Assembly: GCA_900696485.1 (NCBI GenBank)
Contig: CAADGG010000040.1
Span: forward strand, 1 to 64,000
Direction: 5' to 3'
Length of the DNA stretch: 64,000 nucleotides
Source: an uncultured Pseudomonadota bacterium
GTDB taxonomy: Bacteria; Myxococcota_A; UBA9160; PR03
A model generated the notes under the pieces. It made no database searches. It was not told the origin of the DNA and saw nothing but the letters and a program-made list of their open reading frames with translations. A program made the position numbers and the translations under genes. Below are positions 57,801-64,000 of this stretch, piece after piece (the stretch's first letter is position 1; each line of letters starts with the position of its first letter).

Positions 57801-58987
57801 ACCCGGCCCGCCCCGTGCGCCGGGCTCGAGCGGCGCTCCGCCGACGCGAGGACTGGGAGCAGGAAGAGCGCGAACGGCTGGCCCCGTGGGCGGTGCGCAG
57901 CGCCGAATCCCAGGGGCGCGTGAGCGCCGAAACCGAGCACCCGTACCGCACCGCGTTTCAGCGCGACCGCGACCGCATCGTCCACGCCCGTGCCTTCCGC
58001 CGGCTCGAGTACAAGACCCAGGTCTTCGTGCATCACGAAGGCGACCACTACCGCAACCGGCTCACGCACACGCTCGAAGGCGCACAGATCGCGAGGACCA
58101 TCGCGCGCTCGCTCCGGCTCAACGAGGATCTCGCCGAAGCGATCGCGCTCGCCCACGATCTCGGCCATACCCCGTTCGGACACGCCGGGGAGCGTGTCCT
58201 GAACCATCTGCTGCGCGACGCCGGGGGCTTCGACCACAACCGCCAGACACTGCGCGTCGTCGATTGGCTCGAGCAGCGCTCCGCCGACTTCCGCGGCCTC
58301 AATCTGAGCGTCGAGACCCGCGAGGGCATCCTCAAGCACGGCTGCCATTGGGAGCATCCCCTGCCGGTGCCGGCGCGGCGCGCGCAACCGTCGCTCGAAG
58401 CCCAGGTTTCCGACCGGGCCGACGAGATCGCCTACGTGAACCACGATCTCGATGACGGGCTGCGCTCCGGGCTGTTGCAGGCGGAAGCGCTCGTGGATCT
58501 GTCGCTCTGGCGGGAGAGTCACGGGGAGGTGCGGGCGCGCTGGCCGTCGGCGGGCGAGCGGATGCTCCGGGCCCGCACGATCGTCGCGCTGATCAACCGC
58601 CTGGTGACGGATCTCGTCGAGACGACGGCGGACCGGCTCGAAGCCGCGACGCCCGCGGACGTCGAGGCCGTTCGCGACACGCCGGAGCGGCTCCTCGGCT
58701 ACGCGCCGAGTCTCGAGAAGCGTCTGCGCGAGCTCAAGGACTTCCTGTTCCGGAACCTCTATGATCACCCGCACGTCGTCGCGACGACCCGCGAGGCGGA
58801 GCAGGTGCTCGCCGAGTTGTGGCGCGCTCTGCACGAAGACCCGAACAAGCTCCCGGACTCCGTGCGCGCGCGCTTCGCAGAGGACGGCGCGGAGCGTGCC
58901 CTCGCCGATTACGTGGCGGGGATGACCGACCGCTTCGCGCTCGCGGAGCACAGGAGGCTCGTCGATTCCGATGCCCGCCATGCTTGA
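57797..58987 (+). CDS. dgt: dGTPase-like deoxynucleoside triphosphate triphosphohydrolase
   Basis: A 396-residue HD-domain protein of the dGTPase family. It has YRTAFQRDRDRIVHARAFRR, then LTHTLEGAQIARTIAR (first His) and the HD pair in ALAHDLGHTPFGHAGE, plus the C-terminal Asp in EIAYVNHDLDDGL. It hydrolyses dNTPs to nucleoside and triphosphate. The length suits the shorter dGTPase-like group rather than E. coli Dgt. It overlaps the small gene upstream by four bases and cutA downstream by 17. Confidence 0.93.
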   Translation: MNPARPVRRARAALRRREDWEQEERERLAPWAVRSAESQGRVSAETEHPYRTAFQRDRDRIVHARAFRRLEYKTQVFVHHEGDHYRNRLTHTLEGAQIARTIARSLRLNEDLAEAIALAHDLGHTPFGHAGERVLNHLLRDAGGFDHNRQTLRVVDWLEQRSADFRGLNLSVETREGILKHGCHWEHPLPVPARRAQPSLEAQVSDRADEIAYVNHDLDDGLRSGLLQAEALVDLSLWRESHGEVRARWPSAGERMLRARTIVALINRLVTDLVETTADRLEAATPADVEAVRDTPERLLGYAPSLEKRLRELKDFLFRNLYDHPHVVATTREAEQVLAELWRALHEDPNKLPDSVRARFAEDGAERALADYVAGMTDRFALAEHRRLVDSDARHA

Positions 58988-59303
58988 GCCCCTGCGAGTG
59001 GCGCTCTCGACGGCGCCGGATGCCGACACCGGCGCGCGGATCGCGCAGGCGCTCGTGGAGGAGCGGCTGGCGGCCTGCGTCAACGTGATTCCCGGCGTTC
59101 GGTCGATCTATCGCTGGCAAGGGGAGATCGAGGATGAGCGCGAGGTCCTGCTGGTGATCAAGACCCGCGCCGAACGCCTCGACGCGTTGGCGGAGCGCCT
59201 GCGCGTGCTGCATCCGTATCAACTGCCAGAGCTGCTCGCCTTGTCGGTCGCCGGCGGCTCGGCCCCGTATCTCGAATGGGTGCTCGAGGGGGCGACGCCA
59301 TGA
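58971..59303 (+). CDS. cutA: CutA1-type divalent ion tolerance protein
   Basis: A 110-residue CutA1 trimer-forming protein with the signature ARIAQALVEERLAACVNVIP and VRSIYRWQGEIEDEREVLLV, followed by LHPYQLPELLAL. CutA was linked to copper tolerance in E. coli, but its true role is unsettled. ATG 58971 lies inside the 3' end of dgt. Its stop overlaps the next ATG (ATGA at 59300), so it is part of a coupled operon. Confidence 0.95.
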   Translation: MPAMLEPLRVALSTAPDADTGARIAQALVEERLAACVNVIPGVRSIYRWQGEIEDEREVLLVIKTRAERLDALAERLRVLHPYQLPELLALSVAGGSAPYLEWVLEGATP

Positions 59304-60466
59304 GCCTGGCCGACGTCCTCGAACGCGCGGCCGAGGCGTTGCCGGATCTGGCCGACACCATCCGCCCGGCCAACGGCGATCCGGATCGGCTGCTCGACTC
59401 CCTGGCCGCGGCGGACGCCCGAACCCTGCTCGGCTGGCTGCTCGCCGAGTCGCCGGCCGCGGGCGAGGAGCTGGCGATGGCCTGGGCGGATTCCCCGCGT
59501 GGTTCCGAGCCGATCGGGGCGCTCTCGGACGAGAGCCTCGGCAAGGCCGGCCGCAAGGCGCTGCGCCGGGCCCGACACCGGCTGCGCTCGCGCGGCGTGG
59601 CAGTCGCCGAAGCGGCTCCGACCCCGCGTGTGGCGAGTCTACCGAGGCTCGACGACGAGCTGGCCGCGGCGCTCGTCTCCACGCCGGATCCGAGCGGTGC
59701 GCAGCTCGTCGTGATCGTCGAGGCGAGTCCCGCCGGCGGGGCGCGGATCTTTCAGGGGGGGGCGGATCTCGAGCGTGGGGTTCCGGATTTCCAGGTGTTC
59801 GCAACGACCCGCTCGCAGGCGCGGGGTCTGCTGCGGGATCTCGAGGCGAACCCGCAGCTCGGCGCGGTGCGCACGTCGCGGGAGTCGCTCGCGGCGCTGC
59901 TGGCGACCGCTGCCGCCGCGCAGCCGCCCGGTCGCGCGCTGCCGCCGGCGTTCGAGGAGTGGCGTTCGCGCGTGGCGCGCCCGGCTGCCGGCGCCCGCTG
60001 CCCCGGGGCCGAGGCGCGCGACGCGCTGGGGGCGAGCGGCGATCTCACCGCGGCCCGCAGTGTGGCCGAGCGCGTGGCGGCCGGCGAGATCGGGCCGTGG
60101 CCGCCCGCCCTCGAGGCGCTGCGCGAGATCGGGGAGAAGGTGCGCCAGGCCGCTTCGAGTCCGCTGCTGGTGGACGAGGCGCAGCGTCGCGAGCACGTCG
60201 AAGCGGTCGTCGCCGAAGCGCTCGATGCGCGCTATGCGGAGCCGGCGGGCGAGCGAACCGCCCAGCGCTTCGAGGAGACCGCGTATGTCGCCTGGCGGCG
60301 CGAGCGCCTCGACGAGGCGCATGCGTTGCTGGCGGCCGCGCAGGCCTTCCGCGATCGTGCGCCGCGCGACAATCCCGTTGCCCGAGCGCTTCTCGACCGC
60401 GTCCTCGAGCCGGTCCTCGAAGCGTTGCGCGAAGAACGGGATCGATCTCCCGTGGTGAGGCCTTAG
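59300..60466 (+). CDS. Unknown helical protein, first of a three-gene unknown set
   Basis: A 388-residue soluble protein rich in Ala, Arg, Leu and Glu, mostly helical. A basic patch KAGRKALRRARHRLRSRG lies at residues ~81-98, followed by an LVVIVEASPAGGARIFQ strand region and a long helical C-terminal half. I do not recognise a family. It overlaps cutA by four bases and is followed after four bases by another unknown gene and then by the DHH fusion gene, so the three are probably cotranscribed. Confidence 0.7.
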   Translation: MSLADVLERAAEALPDLADTIRPANGDPDRLLDSLAAADARTLLGWLLAESPAAGEELAMAWADSPRGSEPIGALSDESLGKAGRKALRRARHRLRSRGVAVAEAAPTPRVASLPRLDDELAAALVSTPDPSGAQLVVIVEASPAGGARIFQGGADLERGVPDFQVFATTRSQARGLLRDLEANPQLGAVRTSRESLAALLATAAAAQPPGRALPPAFEEWRSRVARPAAGARCPGAEARDALGASGDLTAARSVAERVAAGEIGPWPPALEALREIGEKVRQAASSPLLVDEAQRREHVEAVVAEALDARYAEPAGERTAQRFEETAYVAWRRERLDEAHALLAAAQAFRDRAPRDNPVARALLDRVLEPVLEALREERDRSPVVRP

Positions 60467-60470
60467 CGTC

Positions 60471-60824
60471 ATGACCGTGGGCCAAGGTCGTTACTGGCGG
60501 ATCGCGCTGTCGCGCAAGCGGGACGCGGCTCTATTCAGTGTCGGAGGTCTTCCCGACGACCTCGAGGAACTGGAGACGTTCAAGCTCGAGGTTCCACTGC
60601 GGCGCTGGAACGCCGTGATCAAGTACGCCGAGGCGGATCGCAAGCTGCTCGGCGGCATCCTGTTGGATCTGGCCCCTGCGAAGGAGCAGGTCGCGCGCGT
60701 AGTTGCGTGCGACCGGCTGCTCGCGGATCTACAACGCGTCCTACGGGACGCAAGCGTTTCGCTCGTCGAGGCCGGGGTGCTCGTCATCGCGCCGCCCGAC
60801 GGCGAAACGAAGGAGGAATCGTGA
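60471..60824 (+). CDS. Unknown small protein, second of the set
   Basis: A 117-residue soluble protein (opening GQGRYWRIALSRKRDAALF, centre LRRWNAVIKYAEADRKLLGG, end VEAGVLVIAPPDGE). No signal peptide or membrane segment is visible and I do not recognise it. The alternating strand/helix pattern suggests a compact alpha/beta fold. Its TGA overlaps the ATG of the DHH fusion gene (TGATG), and an AGGAGG inside its 3' end serves as that gene's ribosome-binding site. Confidence 0.65.
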   Translation: MTVGQGRYWRIALSRKRDAALFSVGGLPDDLEELETFKLEVPLRRWNAVIKYAEADRKLLGGILLDLAPAKEQVARVVACDRLLADLQRVLRDASVSLVEAGVLVIAPPDGETKEES

Positions 60825-63742
60825 TGCGGAGACGCTTCGGCCGGCGGCGCTGGGGGAGTGGCGGAGACAACGGGAACGGCGGCGACGGGCCGCGCGCGCT
60901 CGATGCCGCCCGCGAACTGGCGCGAGTGATCCAGAGCGGTGTCCTGCCGACGGACTCGCTCGTCCCGGTGGAGAGCGGTGAAGTCCCGGCGAGCCTCGCG
61001 GCCGTCGGGACGGGCGTCTCGCGCGACGGAGAGCGGCTGGTCGTCGGCGTGTCCCCGGCGTCGGGGGGCGACGCCTGGTTGGGTGCGATCGCCGTGGCCG
61101 CCCGGCTCGTGCAGCAGGACGGCTTCGACGGCTCGGTCTATGCGGTTTCCGGAAGCTGGTCGCTGGCGGCACGGCGCCGGATCGGACTGGCGCGGCCCGG
61201 GGTGCTGCGCGTGCGCGCCCGGATCGAGCCGGATGCGCAGGAAGCGACGGGCGAGGTGACGGAAGAGGGCCTCGAAGCGCCGGTGTTCGCCGTCGCGTCG
61301 CTGGCCGCCGGGCTTCCGACACCGCAGCGGGCCGTCTGGGATCGCGCCGCCGCGGCCCTCGCGGGCCTCGCTGGGAAGCACGGAGGAAGCGTGCGGCCCG
61401 CCGCGCCGGGTCTCGAGCTGGTCTTGTTCGGCAAGCCGATCGCCACCCTGCGCAGGGCGGATTCGGGAGTCTCGCTGGAGGTCTGGGAGCCGCGACGCGA
61501 TTCGCTCCCGCTGCTCTGGGACTCGCTTGCGGATGCGTTCGATCGCTTCGAGGGAAGTCTGCGCAAGGTGCTGACGGATCGCCGGCTGCGCGAGGGCGAG
61601 CCCGGCGTGCGGGCCGTCGCCGGGATGAGGCTGGCCGAGGCCGCCGGCATCCACTCGGTCGCCTGGTGGCCGCTGGCCGGCCCGCTCGGCGAGGGCATCG
61701 AATTCGCCGGGATCGCAGCCGACGGCCGCGGCGTCGTCGGCGTCGCACGCACGGATCTGGATCTGCCGGCGCTCGGCACCGCACTCGACGGCTGGGTGGC
61801 GATGGTGCCGCGTCTGTCGAGCCTGCTTCGAGATCACGACGCCGCGGCGCTGCGTCCTGCTCCTCCTGTGCTGCTGCTGGCCGCCGAGCGCTTCGATCCG
61901 GCGGCCGAGCGTGTGCTCGCCTGTCTCGACATCGAGGTGCGAGCCTGGAATGCCCCCGGCGCAGCGCGTCGTGAGCCGGTGCTGGCGCCGCGCACGGAGC
62001 CCACCGTCGTATCGGTGCCGGCCCCGGGCCCCTCCCGCGCGCGGCGCGGTGGCGCCTCGCCGCCGGCGCTCCCGGCCGTCGAGCGGGAGCCGGCGGCGAC
62101 GTCGCGACCAGAGGCGCCGGCTTCCAGGCCGTCCGCCCCGATCCGGGACGCCGGCGCGAGCACACCGGCGCGCCCCCGCTTCGAAGAGGTCTCGCTGTTC
62201 GATCTGGCGGCGGACGGCGACGAGAGCCGCAGTCCGCGGCGGCGGCGGCGCGGTCGCGGCCGAGCCCGGACCGACGGGCGCGAGCGGGCTGCGGGTTCGC
62301 CGGATGCCGAGGCGCGCGGCGGGGCCGAGGACGACGAATCCGACGCGCCCGTCGCGGGGCCGCCGCTGACCGCTGCGCTGCCGCGGGAGACGGGGGACGA
62401 GGTCGCGGAGCGCGGAACTGCGCGCCGCGGACGCAGCCGGGGCCGCGGCCGCGGGCGCAGCCGGGATCGCGAGCGGGAGGCGGAGGAGAGTTCGCGTCCG
62501 GCGGGCGCGCCACCCGCGCGCGCGAGCCGCGCCGCCGACGTTTCGGAAGACGAGGAGGATGTCGTCGAGGAGGAGGACCTCGTCGCTCTGGCCGAGGTCC
62601 CGGATGTCGCCGATCTCGAGCCGGAGGCCCCCGAACCCAGCTTCGACGACGACGACGAGGAGGAGGTCGAGGAATCACCCGAGGAAGCGCGACTGCACCG
62701 GGAGCGCGAAGCGCGCCGGCGCGCCCGCATCGCCAAGACCGAGCCCGAGGTCGCGCCGCCGGCGCCGCGGCCGCCGCGCCGGCGCGCCGCCTTCCTGGCA
62801 CACGCCGATCGCGACTCGATCGGCGCGGCGATCCTGCTGGCCCGCGAGACGCGTCTCATCGAGGGTCTCTGGGTCTACCCGCAGGAGGACCTGATGACCT
62901 TCTTCCGCAGCGTGGCGACGGATCTGCGTGAAGATACTCCGATTTGTGTCATTGGCTTCACCGCGTCGCCGGCTCGGGATACGCTGCAGGCGGCGTCCCT
63001 GTATCGCGGTCGCCTCAGCTGGTTCGACCATCACGACTGGCCGCCCGAGGATGTCGAAGGCTTGCGCCGCGCGATCGGGGCCGACGCCGTCCACGTCGAT
63101 CCGACGGCGGGCAACGTGCTGCCGCTGGTGCTGGCCTCGTGCACGCGCCGCAGCCGCTTCTCCGACAAACTGGTGGATCTCCTCAGCGGGCGCTTCTCGC
63201 GCCACGACTGGGAGCGGTGGGGCCGGCTCTGGTGGTGGCGGCTCGGCCAGCTCGCCACGCGTCCCGGCGAACGCCGCGCGGACGTCGAGAGCCTGCTCGC
63301 GGGGCGCCCGTCGGACCTTGCGCGCGAGGCGTCGCGCGCGGCGCCTCCGCCGCTTCCGCCGGAGGTCGAGTGGGTGGCGAGCCGGGATTTCCGACTCGTC
63401 CACTTCGGCGGCTACACGCTGGTGCGGGTTTCGGCGCCGGCGTCGTTGGATCTGCAGCTGGCCGCCCGCATCGCCCGCGAGCGCTACGCCGCCGATCTCT
63501 CGGTCGCCTGGACGGAGGACGGCGAGCGCTTCGTGCTCGGCTCGGACGAGAGCGCCACGCGTCGTCCCTTCGATCTCGGGTCCATGGTGGATCATCTCGC
63601 CGAGAAGTTCGGGTGGGTGCAGGCGCTCGCCGACGCCGACCACGTGGCGCGCTTCCGGATCTCTCGAGCCGCCTCGCATCCCGAACGGATCGACGAGGTG
63701 GTGGGCGAGATCGCGATGGGCCGCTCGATCCTCGAGGGATAG
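60824..63742 (+). CDS. Large fusion: unknown domain, disordered basic/acidic region, DHH-like phosphoesterase
   Basis: A 972-residue protein in three parts. Residues ~20-375 form an unrecognised globular domain. Residues ~376-650 are disordered, with Arg-Gly blocks ([18 protein letters not shown] and [17 protein letters not shown]) and acidic blocks ([22 protein letters not shown]), like the RNA-binding scaffold of RNase E. Residues ~655-972 resemble a DHH/DHHA1 phosphoesterase: [10 protein letters not shown] at 660-669 fits motif I and WFDHHDW gives the DHH triad at 735-737. The motif II Asp and the C-terminal GGGH are not evident, so activity is uncertain. ATG 60824 follows AGGAGG by seven bases. 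Confidence 0.75.
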   Translation: MRRRFGRRRWGSGGDNGNGGDGPRALDAARELARVIQSGVLPTDSLVPVESGEVPASLAAVGTGVSRDGERLVVGVSPASGGDAWLGAIAVAARLVQQDGFDGSVYAVSGSWSLAARRRIGLARPGVLRVRARIEPDAQEATGEVTEEGLEAPVFAVASLAAGLPTPQRAVWDRAAAALAGLAGKHGGSVRPAAPGLELVLFGKPIATLRRADSGVSLEVWEPRRDSLPLLWDSLADAFDRFEGSLRKVLTDRRLREGEPGVRAVAGMRLAEAAGIHSVAWWPLAGPLGEGIEFAGIAADGRGVVGVARTDLDLPALGTALDGWVAMVPRLSSLLRDHDAAALRPAPPVLLLAAERFDPAAERVLACLDIEVRAWNAPGAARREPVLAPRTEPTVVSVPAPGPSRARRGGASPPALPAVEREPAATSRPEAPASRPSAPIRDAGASTPARPRFEEVSLFDLAADGDESRSPRRRRRGRGRARTDGRERAAGSPDAEARGGAEDDESDAPVAGPPLTAALPRETGDEVAERGTARRGRSRGRGRGRSRDREREAEESSRPAGAPPARASRAADVSEDEEDVVEEEDLVALAEVPDVADLEPEAPEPSFDDDDEEEVEESPEEARLHREREARRRARIAKTEPEVAPPAPRPPRRRAAFLAHADRDSIGAAILLARETRLIEGLWVYPQEDLMTFFRSVATDLREDTPICVIGFTASPARDTLQAASLYRGRLSWFDHHDWPPEDVEGLRRAIGADAVHVDPTAGNVLPLVLASCTRRSRFSDKLVDLLSGRFSRHDWERWGRLWWWRLGQLATRPGERRADVESLLAGRPSDLAREASRAAPPPLPPEVEWVASRDFRLVHFGGYTLVRVSAPASLDLQLAARIARERYAADLSVAWTEDGERFVLGSDESATRRPFDLGSMVDHLAEKFGWVQALADADHVARFRISRAASHPERIDEVVGEIAMGRSILEG

Positions 63743-63746
63743 ATCC

Positions 63747-64000
63747 GTGGGCCCGAGCGGCCACTTCGTAGAGCTGTTCTCCTCGGTGCAGGGCGAGGGG
63801 CCGTACGTGGGCGCCTCGACGCTGTTCGTGCGCCTCGGCGGCTGCGATCTTCGCTGCCGCTGGTGTGATTCGCCCGCGACGTGGCGCCCGCCGGCCGCAT
63901 GCCGGATCCAGACGGCGCGCGACCGGACGGAGTGGCGCGAACTGCCCAATCCCGTCGCGGCCCGTGCGATCGTCGCGGCGGCGGATGCGCTCGCGCTCGA
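63747..64000 (+). CDS. queE: 7-carboxy-7-deazaguanine synthase QueE (partial, cut by window end)
   Basis: The first ~84 residues of a radical SAM enzyme, with [20 protein letters not shown] followed by [17 protein letters not shown], whose CxxxCxxC binds the 4Fe-4S cluster. QueE makes the deazaguanine ring of queuosine and related bases. The Ser-Val-Gln-Gly-Glu-Gly motif is diagnostic. GTG 63747 lies four bases after the previous stop. The gene runs past 64000 with no stop. Confidence 0.88.
   Translation, partial: MGPSGHFVELFSSVQGEGPYVGASTLFVRLGGCDLRCRWCDSPATWRPPAACRIQTARDRTEWRELPNPVAARAIVAAADALAL

Overview
The window is a very GC-rich, gene-dense bacterial chromosome segment. It carries an LPS export operon (lptCAB) and a TolC-type channel, so the cell is a diderm. 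It also has rpoN with a regulatory phosphotransferase system, a bactofilin, DUF4388/J-domain and HD-GYP regulators, acyl-CoA-type housekeeping enzymes, a PEP-CTERM protein and a TIGR04073 protein. Together these suggest an uncultured member of the former Deltaproteobacteria (Myxococcota, Binatota or a relative). This is an inference from gene content; no 16S gene is present.

Layout. 0.1-1.8 kb: small envelope genes. 1.9-9.8 kb: one long, mostly overlapping operon lptC-lptA-lptB-rpoN-ptsN-hprK-rapZ-EIIA-ptsH-ptsI, a PTS relay with no sugar permease. 9.9-15.3 kb: metK, a SpoIID-like gene, yajC, secD and secF. 15.4-17.9 kb (minus): bactofilin and a TolC-family protein. 18.2-21.3 kb (minus): SDR, carboxymuconolactone-decarboxylase-like, GST-like and a small conserved gene. 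21.5-28.2 kb: ispD-ispF-cysS-uvrB-uvrC. 28.3-32.3 kb: aspartic protease, a small gene behind a sigma-54-like promoter, and comEC. 32.4-35.3 kb: an accessory patch with a toxin-antitoxin pair cut by an IS630 remnant, a run of perfect hairpins and a PEP-CTERM/FG-GAP protein. 35.3-40.6 kb: membrane proteins, phosphotransferase, two MaoC-type dehydratase genes and a metzincin lipoprotein. 40.7-44.3 kb (minus): a three-gene signalling cluster (DUF4388/J-domain, V4R-STAS, REC/HD-GYP). 44.8-50.1 kb: AAA+ ATPase, AlkA-like glycosylase, tRNA-Glu, DUF3604 protein, TIGR04073 protein and a DNA glycosylase. 50.2-57.5 kb: GPH transporter, VOC protein, CvpA-like, aldo-keto reductase, miaE, hydrolase and aminotransferase, with two copies of a 91-bp palindrome. 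57.6-64 kb: a small gene, dgt, cutA, two unknown genes, a large DHH-like fusion protein and the start of queE.

The most unusual signal is the repeated 91-bp palindrome at 51990-52080 and 56301-56391. It is not only an intergenic hairpin. Both strands read it in the same phase, so it supplies the same 17-residue C-terminal tail and TGA stop to every gene that runs into it. At the second copy two convergent genes both end inside it. Differences between the copies are matched on the opposite arm.

Other points of note are a recurring -10-like hexamer 6-8 bases before start codons that lack a Shine-Dalgarno sequence (leaderless transcripts), a RapZ with Arg in place of the Walker A Lys, and a 972-residue protein joining an unknown domain, an RNase E-like basic/acidic disordered region and a divergent DHH phosphoesterase domain.
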